Assembly (NCBI GenBank): GCA_029783825.1
Contig: JAREIK010002997.1
Coordinates: 16,296-80,295, forward strand
Source: Sapria himalayana
Taxonomy: Eukaryota > Streptophyta > Magnoliopsida > Malpighiales > Rafflesiaceae
Length of the DNA stretch: 64,000 bases
Reading direction: 5' to 3'
Part shown: positions 28,795-45,215 of the stretch, piece by piece
How positions within the stretch are numbered: position 1 is the stretch's first letter
Layout of the letters: each line of letters opens with the position of its first letter
Program-made: the position numbers and the translations under genes
Notes under the pieces: generated by a model
What the model was told of the DNA's origin: nothing
The model's database searches: none
Seen by the model: only the letters and a program-made list of their open reading frames with translations

Positions 28795-29997
28795 CACATA
28801 GATGCATCGACTAATAGAAAGATAGACTAAAAAACAAATAGACACATAAACACAAAGGTTGATAGACTTATAGACTAAAAGACATAAATAGATAGAAAGA
28901 AAGATAGATAGATAGATAGTTAGATAAATAGAGAGACAGATAGATAGATAAATAGATAAATAGAATAATAGACATATAGATAGATAGAAATATAGATAGA
29001 TAGATAGGCAAACAGATAGATAGTTACACAAATAGATAGATATATATATATAGATAAACATAGAGAGAGATATATATATATATATATATATGCAAAGAGG
29101 TAGATAGGTAGATAGAAAGACAGATAAATAAATAGATAGATAGATTGACATATATAAAGATAGATATGCATATAGGCAGATAAATATATAGACATATACA
29201 TAAATAAAAAATAGATATATAGATAAACAGATAGATAGATATATAGATAGATAGATATACAGATAGATCGATATAAATATAAGTAGATATATAGATTAGC
29301 ATATAGATAAATCAATAGAAAGATAGAAAGATATAGGAATAAATAGATATGTAGATATAAAGAAATATAAAAAGATAGATTGATTGATTGATAAACAAAC
29401 AGATAAATAGATAGATAGATAGATAGACATATTGACTGATAGAAGGATCAACACATAGATACAAAGATATATATATATATATATATATAGATAAATAAAT
29501 AGATAGACATATACACATATAGACACATAGACAAATAGACAAATCGACTAATAAATAGTTAAATAGAAATAAAGATAGAAAGATAAATAGATAGATAGAC
29601 AAATATTTAATAGAATAATAGACAATTAGATAGTTTGATACATAGATAGATAGACAGACAGATAGATAGATAGATAGATAGGTAGACAAATAGACAAATA
29701 AACAATTAAACAATAAGACAGATAAACAAATAGATAGATAGGTAGATAGAAAGATAGACAGATAAAAAGATTTATAGAAAAATAGTTCTTAGAAAAGATA
29801 GAGAAAATAGAAAGATTGACCGATATACTATTAGATAATAAAATATATAGATAGGCAAATAGTCAGATAGATAGATAAACATATAGACAAATAGATATAA
29901 AGATAGATAGATATATAAATAGATATATAGACATATAGATAGATAGCTAGATTGCTAGATAGACAAATAGACTAAAAAAATATATAGATAGACAGAC

Positions 29998-30028
<31 letters not shown>

Positions 30029-30840
30029 AAGCCATACATATAGATATACATACAGACATATAGGTAGATATATAAATAGATTGACAAATAGATAGATAGA
30101 TAGAAATATTGATACATAGATAGATTGATAAATAGATAGAGAGTCAGATAGATAGATAGAAACATAGATAGATCGAAAACTAGATAAATAGACACAAATA
30201 ATAGATATATGAACAATTTGACATATAATAGATAGATATATAGACAGATAGGTAAATAAAAAGATAATATATGCAATAATAGATAGACTGATAAAAAGAT
30301 ATATAGATAGTTAGTTAGTTAGATAGACAGATAGATTGAGTGATTGATTGATTGAAAGATTCAGAAATAGAAGATAAATAGAGAAGAAAAAAAGACAAAA
30401 AGAGATATAGATAGATATGCAGATAAATAAATTGATACATAGAAAGATAGATAGAAACACAAATTGATTGATAAATAGATAGATAGATAGACAAATAAAA
30501 AAATAGATAGATAAATAGATACATAGAGAAACACATAGAGAGATGAAGAGATAGATAGAGATATAAAAAGATTGAGTAATAGAGAAATACTCTGATATAT
30601 AGATAAACAAATTGATAGTTAGACATATAGGAAGATAGATGGATATAAATATTTATAGATAAATAGATATATAAATATAAAGATAAATCGATATATTCAT
30701 AGATAAATATATAAATAGAATAATATACAAATAACCAGATACATAAATAGATTGATAAATACCTAGATAGATTAATAGATAGATAGATAGACAGATATGC
30801 ATATAGATAGATATATCTATATATAAATAGATAGATAGAT

Positions 30841-30886
<46 letters not shown>

Positions 30887-30974
30887 ATGTGTAGATGGAG
30901 ATATAGAAAGATAAAGAGATAGATAGATAAACTAAAAGACAAATAGATACAAAGATAGATAGATAGATAGCTAG

Positions 30975-31006
<32 letters not shown>

Positions 31007-33013
31007 ATATATAGATAGATTGATAGATAGATATAGAGATAAGCAGACCTATATACAGATAGATTGCTAGATAGATATATTGGAATAATTATAGATAATC
31101 AGACAAATAGAAAGATAGATATACAGAAACACAGATGGATATATAATTAGATAGATAGATATATTGAATATTAGGTAAATAGAAAGAAAGGCAATTATAT
31201 AGTTTGATAGATAGATAGTTAGATAGATGGATATAGAGATAGAAAGATAGATAGATAGACATATATAAAGTTAGATAATTATACAAATAAAAAAGATAGA
31301 TATATTGATAGATTCATAAATAGAAAGATACCTAGATATAAAGACAGATAGACAAATAAATTGATTGATAACTAGATAGATAGATAAATAGGCAAATAGA
31401 AAGAGAGTCAAATAAAAATATAGATAGACAAATAGACACATAAACAAATTCACATATAAACTAATAGATAGATAGATATACAGAAAAATAGATAGAAAAT
31501 GGATAGTTTAATTGATAGATAGACATGTAGACACATAGACAAATAGATACATTGATAGATAGATAGATAGACACATAAACATAACGATACATACACTGAT
31601 ATATAGATTCATAGATAGACAAATATATTTATAGACTAATAGGAAAGTATACAAATAGATAATTAGATAAATAGACAGATAGACACATAGACAGATAGTC
31701 AGATAGATAAATAAATAAATAAATAGACACATATTGAAATAGATATTTACACATATAGACATATAGACAACTAGATATATAGATATATTGATAGATAATT
31801 AGATAGATAGATAGATAGTTAGATATATTGACAGATAGTCAAATAGATAGATAGATAGATAATTAGATAGATTGATAAATAGAAATATAGATAGATACAA
31901 AGATAAATGGATATATGGATGGCCAAATAGACAGATTGAAAGATAAAGAGATAAATATATAGACTGATTGACATATTGACATATAGATAGATATACAGAT
32001 ATAGATTGATAAATAGATAGATTGACAAATAGAGAGTTAAAAAGATATACAAATAGATAGACTGATAGATAGATAGATAGATAGACAAATAGATAGATAC
32101 CCATATAGTCAGATAAGTAAATTGACACATAGACATATAGAGAGCGAGATAGATAGATAGATAAATAGAAAGATAGATAGATAAGCAAGTAGACAAATAA
32201 ATAAATAGACATAGGGATAGATGAACACTTAGATAGATTGATGGATAAATAGATAGAAATATTGACATATATATATATATAGATAGATAGATATATAAAT
32301 AGATAGATAAAAAGACAAGTAGACATATAGATAGATAGATAGATACAAAGATACATAGATAGACATATACATTGATAAATAGATAGATAGATACATAGAA
32401 TGATAAATATATAGATAGACAAATTATCAAATAGCATAATATACAAGACAGATAGATAGATAGATAGAAATATATACAGATATAAAGATATATAAATAGA
32501 TAGATAGAAAAATAGATAGATTAATAGATAAATTGATAGGATGATATATAGATAAATAGATAAACAGATAGATAGATATACAGATATACAAATCGAAAGA
32601 TTGGGAGATATATAGATAAATTATTAGACAAATAAATTAAATGGTATATAGATAAATTGGCTTATAGATAGATAGACATATAGATAGATAGATAGACAAA
32701 TAGATTACTATAAAAATACTTAGATAGACATATAGATATATAGATAGATAGTAAGATAAGAATATAGGTTGATATATAGATAGATATATAGATATATCCA
32801 CAAATAGATAGATAAATATATAGATGCCTACATTTTTAGATAGATAAATAAATAGATAGATAGATATGGGGATAAATAGATAAACAAATCATAGATAGTT
32901 AAATAGATGTACATATAGGCAGATAGACATAAAGAAAGAAAGATAGATAGATAGGTAGATAGATAGATCGATATACAAATAGACAGATAGATAGATTGAA
33001 AAATAGATAGATA

Positions 33014-33112
33014 GACCAATATATATATATAGACCTATAAATAGATAGACCAATATATATATAGACCTATAAATAGATAGACCAATATATATATAGACCT
33101 ATAAATAGATAG
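33014..33112 (+). repeat. Three tandem copies of a 32-34-bp unit
   Basis: A unit made of GACCAATATATATATAGA followed by CCTATAAATAGATA is repeated three times almost perfectly, differing in TA-run length. It is a recent local duplication inside degenerate GATA sequence. Confidence 0.93.
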
Positions 33113-33611
33113 ATCAATAGACGTAGACATATAGATAGATTAAATTATAGATAGATAGATAGACAGATAGATTGATAGATTGATAAACATATAGATAATT
33201 AAACAAATAGAAAGATAGATAAAAAGATGAATAACTATATAGATAGATATATAGATAGACAGATCGATAGATAAACTGATAGATAGATAGATAGACAAAT
33301 TGACAGAAGTAAAGTTAAATAGTTAGATTGATAGAAAAATAGATTGACAGAGAGAAAGACAGATTAATTATTAGTAAAGTGAATTAGATAGATATACAAA
33401 TAGATTATTAGTTAGTTAGTAAATTAGATAGATAGAAAGATAAACAGATTGATAGATTGACATATTGATAGATTGAAAGATAGAAAAATAGATACATATA
33501 TAGATAGATAAATATACAAATATAAAGTTATACATATAGATAGATATATAGATAGAATGATAGATAAATCGATAGATATACAGATAAATAGATAGACATA
33601 TAGATAGTTAG

Positions 33612-33652
<41 letters not shown>

Positions 33653-36301
33653 TAGAGATATATACATAAACTGTTAGATAAATATATAGATAGACAGATT
33701 ATTAGATAGGATGATAGACAAATAGATAGATGGACAGATAAATAGATACATAGATAGATGGACTGATTGACAGATAGATATATAAACATTTGGACATATA
33801 GATAGAAAGATATATGGATAAACATATAGATAGATAGATAGATATATAGACAAATAGATAGCCATACAAATAAATAGATATACATATTGATAGATGTGTA
33901 TATATATATATATAATATTTATAGATTTATGGATAGATTGATCAATAGAAAAACATTTAAATAGTTAGAAAAATTAACAAATAAATAGTAACATAGATTG
34001 ATATATAGACATATATTCATATATAGAAATACATATCTAGATAGATATGCATATAAATATATAGACCAATAAATAGATTACAGAAAGACATATATACAGA
34101 TGGATAGATAGATAGATAGAAATTAAAATATATAGACAGATAGACATATAGACAATTAGAACTATTAATAGAAAGATTCATAGACATATAGACTGATAAA
34201 CCCAAAGGTAGATAGAGATATAAAGATATAGCCATATATACAAATATATGGATAGATAGACAGTTAGAAAGATAGAAATAAAAATAGATTGACATGTTGG
34301 CAGATAGAATGATAAATAGATAGATTGATTAATAGAAAGAAATATAGATAGATAGACAGATAAACATATATATATATATATATAGAAAAATAGATAGATA
34401 GACACATAAACATGTATATAGAAAGTCAGATAGATAGACTAATAGACTGATAGAAAAATAGATAGTTCTATAGTAAGATAGATATATAGATAGATAGATT
34501 AATGGACAAATAGATTGAATTTACATATAAAAAGATAGACAAATAGTTAGATAGATTGATGGAAAAATAAGTAGATATATAGATAAACAGATAGATAAAT
34601 ATAAAAATAGATAGATAGAAAGAATGATTGATAGATAGTTAGAAAAATATATCGATAGAAAGAATGATAGATAGATAGATATATACAAAGATAGAATAAC
34701 ACAAAGATAGAATAATACAAAGAAAGATACTTAAATAAATAGATAGATTTGACTTATAAACGGATAAATTAATAGACTAATAGATATTTAGATAATTATA
34801 CAGATAAATAGATATTTGGATACACAAATAGATTGTTAGACAGACAGATAAATAGATATATAGACAGATAGATTGATTTATTGTCATATAGACTAATAAA
34901 CTAAAAAATAAAAGATAGATAGTTAGACAGATAGATAGATCAAAAGATAGATAGTTACATAGTTAGATAGATTGACACAAACAAATATACACATAGATAA
35001 ATAGATAGATAAATAGATATATTATATATATATATATATATAGCTAGATAGATAAATAGATACACAGATAGACATATAGATAGATAGATCGATCGACATA
35101 TAGATAGATAGACACATAGATAGAAAATTAGTTATTTAGTTAAATAGATTAATAGATACATAGTTAGATTGATATATTGATAGGTAGATAGACAAATAGC
35201 CATTTAGAAGATAGGTAAATATATACATTGATATATAGATATATAGATATATAAATATATAGATATATATACAAATATATACATAAATTGATAGACCTAA
35301 ATAATTAGATAAATAGACAAATAGATAGAGAAAAAGATAGATACATAAATATATAGATAAATAGATAGTCGATAGAGAGATAGACATATAGATAGTTAGA
35401 CAAATAGACTAAATAGATAGATATATAGATAGACAGATAGATATATTGGCAGACAAAAAGATAGAGAGAGAGATAGAAAAAAAGATAGACAGAGAGATAT
35501 ATAGATACCTAGATAGTTTTATTGATTAATAGATAAACAAATAGATTAGATAGATAGAAAAATAGATATAGAGATAGATAGACAAAAAGTCAGATAGAAA
35601 GATAAATAAATATATAGAAATATAGAAAGATAAATAATAGATATATGGATAGATAGATATATAGATAGATTGATTGATTAATAGATAGATAGATATATTG
35701 ATAGATAGATAGATAGGCAGATTGACAAACATACAAACAGACAAACAGACAGATAGAAAACTAGATTGATAGCTAGAAAAAAAAGATAGACTAATAAACT
35801 AATAGACATTTATAGAGATAGATAGTTAGTTAGTTAGACAGACAGATAAATAGATAGATAGATAGACATCTAGACACATAGACATATATACAAATATATA
35901 GATATATAGAGAGATATATAGATAGATATATGGAAACATAGACATAAAGATACATATAATGATAAATAGATTCACATATAGAGAAATATACTTATAGACT
36001 AATAGACAAGTATACAAATAGATAATTAGATATTTAGATAAAGAGACATATAGACAAATATCATACACACACACACACACACACACAGAGAAATAGATAA
36101 ATAGACAAATAGATAGATAGACAGCTAGATATATAGACAGGTAGATATATAGATAGATAAATAGATAGATACACAGATAGATAGATAGATAGATAGATAG
36201 GCAGACAAATAGATAGATAGACAGAATGATTAATTGATTGATAAAAAAGATAGATAAATTGATAGACAGATAGATAGATAGTTAAATAGATATGTAGATA
36301 G

Positions 36302-36345
<44 letters not shown>

Positions 36346-38892
36346 TAGATAAATTATAGGATAGATAGATATAAAGATAGGTAGAAATATGGCTTGGAAA
36401 ATAGATAGATAAAAGATAAAGAGATAGAAAGAAAGATAGATAGACATATTGATAGATATAAAGCTCTATAGATTGATAAATAGATAGATCGACAAATAAA
36501 GAGATAAATAGATAGATAAATAGATAGATAAAAGATAGATAGATAGATAGACAGATTTTCAAATTGCCAGATAGACACATAGATAGATAGATAGATATGT
36601 AGATAGACAAATAGACAGATACACATATAGATAGATATGCACTTAGATTGATAGCTAGATAGATATACAAATAGACAAATAGAAAGATAGGTAAACATAT
36701 AAAAAGATAGATTGATAAAAAGATACATAGATAGACATATAAATAGATAGATAGACAGATAGATAGATAGATAGATAGACAAATTGATAGATACCTAAAT
36801 ATACTAATAGGTAGATATACAAATAAACAAATAGACATATAGATAGATAAAAATAAATATAGATAGATAGATTGACAAATTAAAAGTTAGAGAGCTAAAT
36901 AGATAGATAAATAGATAGATAGATATATAGATAGATAAATAGATAGATAGATAGATATACAGACATGTAGATTGATAGATGGGGAGATATAGAGATAGAT
37001 AGATAGATAGACAAATAGATAGATAGGTAGATAGATTAAAATATAGATAGAGAGATAGTTAAATAGTTAGATAGATAGATAGATAGATAGTTAAATAGAT
37101 TGATACATAGATAATCAAATAGACATATAGATAGATAAACAGATAACTAGATTAGAATATAAGTAGATATATAGATATATATACAGATATATAGATTTAT
37201 AGATAATTACATAAATAGATAGATAGCTAAGTATTTAGTTAAAAGTAAATTGATAGATAGATAGATATGGGGATAGATAGATAGATATGGGGATAGATAG
37301 ATAAACAAATCATAGATACTTAGATAGATAGACACATAGATTGATAGACATAAATATAGATAGATAGAGAAATAGAAAGAAAGCAAGATAGATAGATTGA
37401 TTGATTGATAGACTGATAGATAGAATATAGATAGATTTATAGATTTATAGATATAAAGATATATAAATAGACAGATAGATAGATAGGAAGAGAGATAGAT
37501 ATAGATAGATAGATATATAGATAGAATGATAGATAGATATACCGATAGATAGATAGATTGGTAAACACATTGAAACATAGAGAGATAGACAAATAACCAT
37601 ATAAATAGAAAGGTACATACACTAATTTTTAGATAGACAGAAAAATAAACATAAGATAGATAGATAGATTGACCAATATACAGATATATAGATAGAAACA
37701 TTTAAACATATTGCCATAAATAGATAAACAGATAGACAACTAGAAAGATAGACTAAAAGGCAATTATATAATTTGATAAATAGATAGATAGATAAATTGG
37801 TATATAGATAATTAGATAGTTACACTATTATATAGATATACTAATAGACATAGACATATAGATAGATTAATAAATTGATAGATAGAAAGATAGATAGACA
37901 AATAGATAGATAGAAAAATATAAAGATGGAAAGATAGATGAATATATAGATGGATAGATTGAGAGTAGACATATAGGTAGATTGATAGATTATAAGATAG
38001 ACATATAGACACATAAATAAATAGTTAGATAGATACATAGATGAATAAATAGGTAGATAGACATACATATAGACATATAGAAAGAAAGATAGATAGACAG
38101 ACAGATAGATAGATAGACTATTAGACAAACAAAAAGTTAAATAATTAAACTGATAGAAAAATTGACAGATAGACACGTGACAAATAGATTGTTAATTAGT
38201 TAGTGAATTAGATAGATATAAAGATAAATAGATAAATAGTTTGATATATAAAAAATTAGATACATAGATAGTTAGATAAATAGACAAATAGAAAGTTAAA
38301 CAAATAGACATATATAGATTAGAATGATAGACAAATAAATAGATATCCAGATAAAGAGATAGTCATATATATAGTTAGACAAATATATAGATAGATAAAT
38401 AGACAGATAGATAGATAAATATATAGACTTATATTCTAAAAGACTAATAAAAACATAGATGCATAGATAGATAAATAGAGTGATAGATAGATAGATATAT
38501 ATATATATATATAGACAGATAGACAAAAAGATTTATAAATAAATAGACATATAGATAGATAGATAGTTAATTAGATAGACATATAGATAGATAGATAAAT
38601 AAATGCACAGACAGATAGATAGATAGACATATATATATATATAGATCGATAGATAGATAGACATAGAAATATATAAATATACATATTTATAGATGGATAT
38701 ATATATATACACTGATTTATTGATAGAAATATTTATAAAAAAATAGTTAAATAGTTTGATAGATAGACAGATAAATAGTTATATAGATTGATAGATAGAC
38801 ATATAGACCTATCAAGAAATAGATAGTTAGATAGATAGACAGATAGATAGATAAACTGATAAATAGATAATAGATAGAAAGATAGACAGATA

Positions 38893-38949
38893 GATAGATA
38901 GATATTCATATAGATTGACAATAGATAGATATTCATATAGATTGACAAT
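38893..38949 (+). repeat. Two tandem copies of a 27-bp unit
   Basis: GATATTCATATAGATTGACA begins at 38901 and again at 38928. The 27-base period is not a multiple of four, so the GATA phase shifts across it. Confidence 0.9.
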
Positions 38950-39157
38950 AGATAGATAAATATAAAGACAAATTGATAGACAATTAGATATATTGATAAA
39001 TAGATACATAGACTTATATTCAAATAAACTAAAAGGAAAATATAGATATAGAGACATAGCCATATAGACTAATAGATAGATAGATAGATAGATAGGTAGG
39101 TAGGTAGATAGATTAATAAATAGATAGATAGATAGATATATAGATATAGAAAGATAG

Positions 39158-39200
<43 letters not shown>

Positions 39201-39680
39201 TAAAGATATATATAGATAATCAGATGGATAGATAGACTAATAGATAGATAGAAAATAGTTAGTTAGATAGTTATAGAGATAGATAGATAGAGAGATAGAT
39301 AGTTAGACATTTAAATAAATAATGAGATATATAGATAGATAGATAGATAGATAGATAGACAAATAGACATATAAAAAGAAATATAGAAATACCTATAGAA
39401 AGATAGACAAATAGTTAGATAGACTGATGGACAAATAGTTATATAAACAGATAAACATATAGAGTGACTGGAAAATAAATAGATAGAAAGTAAGAAAGAT
39501 TGATATATACACATGTAGAAAAATAGAATGATAGATAAATAAATAAATAGATATATTGGCTTATAAAGTGATAGACTGATACACTAATAGATATTTGGAT
39601 AGTTAGATAGATAAATATATATATCAATATACAAATTGACAATTAGAATGGTAGATAGAAGATATATATATATATATTAA

Positions 39681-39820
39681 TTGACTTATAGACTGATAGA
39701 GTAAAATACAAAAAAGATAGATAGTTAGACAGATAGGTTGATTAAAAGATAGATAGTTATATAGATAGATAGATTGACACATAGATAAATATATAAATAA
39801 ATAGATATACAGATAGATAG

Positions 39821-39863
<43 letters not shown>

Positions 39864-40007
39864 ATTGACTTATAGACCTGATAGAGTAAAATACAAAAAA
39901 GATAGATAGTTAGACAGATAGATAGAGAGAAAGATAGATAGTTATATAGATAATATATTGACACAATAAATATATAAATAGATAGATATATAGATAGATA
40001 GATACAC

Positions 40008-40038
<31 letters not shown>

Positions 40039-40049
40039 ATAGACATATA
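39681..40049 (+). repeat. 184-bp tandem duplication within the GATA array
   Basis: TTGACTTATAGAC(C)TGATAG followed by AGTAAAATACAAAAAAGATA occurs at 39681 and 39865, and the downstream AGTTAGACAGATAG and ATAGTTATATAGAT blocks keep the spacing. A related single copy without the opening segment lies near 34890-34990, which is also part of the larger duplication. Confidence 0.88.
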
Positions 40050-41962
40050 GACAAATAGATATACATATAGACACATAGACAGATAGACACTTAGATAGTC
40101 GAATAGATTAATTTAAAGATAGTCAGATAGACAAATATATAGATAGATAGACAATTAGCCAGATTAGAAGATAGGTAGATATATACATCGATATATAGAT
40201 ATATAGATATATACATATATAGATATATACACAAATAGATAGATAAATAGATAGATAGTTAAATATTTAGATATTTAGACAATTTGATTAATAGATAGAT
40301 AGATAGATATGCAAATATATAGATAAATAGATTGTAGATTGATAGATAGATAGACATGTTGATAGATAAAATATAGATAGATAGATATATACATAGAAAG
40401 ATAGATAGATAGATAGATATACATATAGATATATAAATAGATTGATAGATATAGAAATAGATAGATAGGTAGATAATAGATAGTTTTATAGATACATTGA
40501 TAGACATATAGATAGATAAATAGTTAGACAGACACATAGATGGACTTATAGATATATAAATACATATAAACATAGATGATAGAAAATAGACAGATATACA
40601 ATAGATTAAATACACAAATAGATAAATAGATAAAAAAATAAGATAGATAAATAGACAGATAGATAAATAGAAAGATTAATTTATAGACAGATAAAATATA
40701 GAGACATAAATAGACACACATATTGGCAGATAGACAATTATACTAATAGACTAATATACGGTTAGATAGTTTAGTAGATAGCCAGATATATAAATATATA
40801 GATAGAAAAGTAGACTGTTAGACAATTATATAGATAGATAGATAATCATACAAACATATAGATAGAATGATAAATTAATAGATGGAGAGATAGACAAATA
40901 GACAGATAGATAGATATAAAGATATACAGATATACAGATAGATAGATAGATAGAAAGATAGACAGATATACTAATAGATAGATTGACAAATAGATAAATA
41001 GAAAAATAGGCTGATAAACAGATAGATATATAGACAAATAAATAGTTAGATAGACATACACATAGACAAATAGTAAGAAAGACAAGATAAATAGACTTAT
41101 AAACTAATTGACAGAAAGATAGTAAAATAGTTAGACATATAGACAAATAAACAGATTGATTGTTAGTTAGTTAGTGAATTAGACAGAAAAATAATTAGAT
41201 AGATAGATTGAAAGATTGGTATATTGATAGATAGACGAAAAGATACATATATAGATAGAAAAGTAAATACATAGACAGATAAATAAATAGACAAATATAA
41301 AGTTAGTCATATGGACAAATATATTGATATAAAGATTGTTAGATAGACAGATATATAGATAAAGACATAGACATATAGATTGTTAGACAAATAGATAGAT
41401 AGATAGACATATTGATAGATAGACTAGGAAACAAATAGATAGATACACAGATAGATAAATATATAGATAGATAGTAAGATAGATTGATAGTTAGTTCGAT
41501 CGATTGACCATTAGATAGATAGAAAGATAGACAGACATATATATAGAAAGATAGATAGCTAGCTATATAGATAGATAAACAGATTGATAGATAGATAAAA
41601 AAATAGATAGATATACATATTGATAGATTGATAGGATATGTATATATATAGATAGATAGACAAATTGACTAATAGACTGATAGACAAAAAAATAGTTAAA
41701 TAGTTAGATGGATAGACAGGTAGAAAGATAGATAGTTAGATAGTTACATATATTTATAGAAAGACATATAGACATTTAGACAAATAGATAGATAGATAGA
41801 TAGAAATATAGATAGATAGACTGATAGATAGATATAAAGATTCATATTTTGATAGATAGATAAATAAATAAATTAATAGACAAATTGATATATATATATA
41901 GAAAGATAGATAGATATACAGATAGCCAGATAGACATAGAGACAAATAGACATATAAACAAT

Positions 41963-41993
<31 letters not shown>

Positions 41994-42871
41994 ACACATA
42001 GACTTATAGATTGATAAACTAAAAGGCATATAGCGAGATAGAAATATAGACATATAGACAAATTTTCAGATAGATAGATAGACAGTTACCCAGATAGATA
42101 GATAAATAGATGTATAGATAAATAGAAAGATAGATTGATAGATAGATATAAAGATGGATAGATAGGTAGATAAATAGATAGATTAAAAAATAGATAGATC
42201 GACACATAAACTCATATTTAGACAGTCATATAGGTAAATAGGCATATTAATTGATAGTTTGATAGATAGATATATAGACAGATAGAAAAATTGATAGATA
42301 AATAAATAGTCAGATAAACTAATAAAATAATAGACTTATATAGTGATAGACTAATAGATAATTGGATATTTAGATAGATAAATAGATACATTGATTTACA
42401 AATTGAGAGACAGAAAGATAGATAGAAAAATATATTAATTAATTGATTGATTGATTGATTAATAGTTAACTAGACTAATAGAATTATATACTAAAAGATA
42501 GATAGAGAGATAGATAGAGAGAGATAGGTAAATAGAAAGATAGACATACAGATAGATTGATAGATAGTTAGATAGATAGAAAAAGAGATATACACATAGA
42601 TAGCCTTATAGGCAGATAGATAGATAGATTGATTGATTGATAGTCTAATAGATGAATAGATAGATAGAAAGGTAGATTGGCAGACCGATAAATACATAAA
42701 TAGATAGATAGATAAACAAATAAACAAATACAAAGATTGACAAATAAGAAATAGAAAAATACACAAATAACAAATAAATATATAGATAGACAAACAAGTA
42801 GACATAAAGGTATATATAAACATATACAGATAGACAAATCGATAAATAGATAGTTATTAAGATAGATAGAT

Positions 42872-42873
<2 letters not shown>

Positions 42874-42937
<64 letters not shown>
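42874..42937. repeat. (TA)n tract in GATA array
   Basis: 64 bases of alternating TA. Confidence 0.96.
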
Positions 42938-42939
<2 letters not shown>

Positions 42940-43515
42940 ATAGACATACAGATAGATAGATAGATAGATTGATTGATTGATTGATAAATATATAGATAGA
43001 CACACGGGCAATCGAAAGATAGATAGATACAAAGTGTGACAAGCAGATAGATAGTCAATTAGACATATAGGTAGATAGACAAATAGGCAAATAGAGAGAT
43101 AGTCAGATATACAAATAAAAAATAGATAGATTGAAAGATAGAAGATAGATATATACACAGATCGAATGTTAGATTTATAGTTATATAGTTAGACAGACAG
43201 ACAGATAGATAGATAGATAGGAAAAATATAGTTTAGTAGATAGAAACATTGCTAGATAGATAGAAAGATATATACACACATATATGGATAAAAAATTGAT
43301 AGATATATAGACAAATAGAAAGAAAAACTGATAGATAGATAAATAGGTAGATAGATAAACATAAAGAAAGAAAGATAGATAGATAAAAGATATAAAGATA
43401 GATAGATAGACAGACAGGCAGACAGATAGATAGATAAATATTTTGATAGAAAGAAAGATACATGGATATTAAGATTGACATATAGACATATTGAAAGATT
43501 AACATATAGTAAGAT

Positions 43516-43519
<4 letters not shown>

Positions 43520-43598
<79 letters not shown>
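43520..43598. repeat. Compound (GA)n-(TA)n tract
   Basis: About 27 bases of GA repeat pass directly into about 53 bases of TA repeat. It is the only long GA run in the window. Confidence 0.95.
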
Positions 43599-43600
<2 letters not shown>

Positions 43601-44123
43601 CATATTTGAAGATAGATAGATAGATGTATAGGCAAAAAGATAGATAGTTAGATAGATAGATAGATAAATAGACAACTAGATAGATAAATAAACAAATAGA
43701 TAGATAGATAGTTATATAGTGAAATAGATAAATTGATAGATAGATAGACATAAGTACAATTATGATAAATGGATAGACTGATAAAAAGTATGATAATTAG
43801 AAAGTTAGAGAGATATATCGACATTAGACATATAGACATAAAAATAGATATTTAGTTAGATAGGTAGAGAAATAGATAGGTAGATATATAAACTAATAGT
43901 TTGTTAGCCAGTTTGATAGATAGATAGACAATCAGATAGATTAACAGATAGACATAAAGATAGATAGAAAATTAGATAAATAATTGCAAAGATAGATATA
44001 TAGATTGACAGATAGATATATAGATAAATAAACATATAGATAGATAGATAATAGACAGACAAATACATAGATAGATAAATAGATAGCTAAATAGATATAT
44101 AGATAGATAGATAAATAGATCTA

Positions 44124-44822
44124 ATTTATCGATAGACTAATAGTTAGAAAGATAGTCAGACTATTATATAGATAGATAGATTGAAATTTCAAAGATAGAT
44201 AGTTAGACAGAATGAAAGAATAACACATAGAAACTTTTAATTATTGATAGTTAGACATATAATCATTTAGACAAAAAAATAGATAGATAGATAGATATAT
44301 AAACAAATAGATATATAGATAGATATATAAATAGCTGATAAATAGATAGAAAAATAGTCAGATAGATAGTTATAAAGATACATAGAAAGATAGATTTATA
44401 GACAAATAAAAAATACACAGATGGACAAATAGATAGAAAGATATACAAAAATAATGATAGATAAATAAATAGACATACAGACAGACAGACAGATAGATAG
44501 ATAGACAAATAGATAGATAGACATAAAGACAATTACACATATAGCAAGATAGCCATATATAATGATAGATGGATATACAAATAGATTTATAGACAAATAG
44601 ATTGGTATATAGATAGATAGATACACAAATAGTTAGATAAGCAGAAAGATAAATAAATAGATAGATTGAAAGATAGATAGAAAGATAGATAGATAGATAA
44701 ACAGATAGATAAACATATATATAGACAAATACATAGACAGTCATATATATAGATAAATAGATTATTAGACAGATAGATAAATTGATAGATAGATAGACAT
44801 ATAGATAGATAGATAGAGACAC

Positions 44823-44860
<38 letters not shown>

Positions 44861-45136
44861 ATATATATATAGATAAATAGATAAATTAATAAGCAGAAAG
44901 AAAGATAGAAAGATTATTATATTGAGAGATAAATAGATAGATAGTTAGACAGATTGATAGACCAATAGATAGACAATTAGAGAGATATATAGACAAATAG
45001 ATAGATAAATAGATAAAAATATAGATAGACATATAGATAGATAGATAGATAGATAGACAGATAGATAGATAGATAGATAGATAGATATATAGATAGATAT
45101 TTAGATTTGTCGATAGATAGATAGATAGACAAACTG

Positions 45137-45167
<31 letters not shown>

Positions 45168-45184
45168 GATAAACAACTAGATAG

Positions 45185-45215
<31 letters not shown>

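Larger units (their letters stand above)
31560..40300. repeat. Large imperfect tandem duplication (period about 4.4-5.0 kb) inside the GATA array
   Basis: Distinctive off-consensus words recur in the same order with a slowly growing offset. ACTAATAG followed by AAGTATACAAATAGATAATT occurs at 31635 and 35998 (4363). TATGGGGAT followed by AGATAAACAAATCATAGAT occurs at 32865 and 37286 (4421). ATAGCCATATA occurs at 34228 and 39056 (4828). The GACTTATAAA/GGCTTATAAA block is at 34748 and 39551 (4803), AGATAGATAGTTAGACAG at 34913 and 39715 (4802), and AGAAGATAGGTA at 35206 and 40166 (4960). Shared order over about 4 kb argues for an old segmental duplication, later altered by indels, within the satellite. 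Confidence 0.75.
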
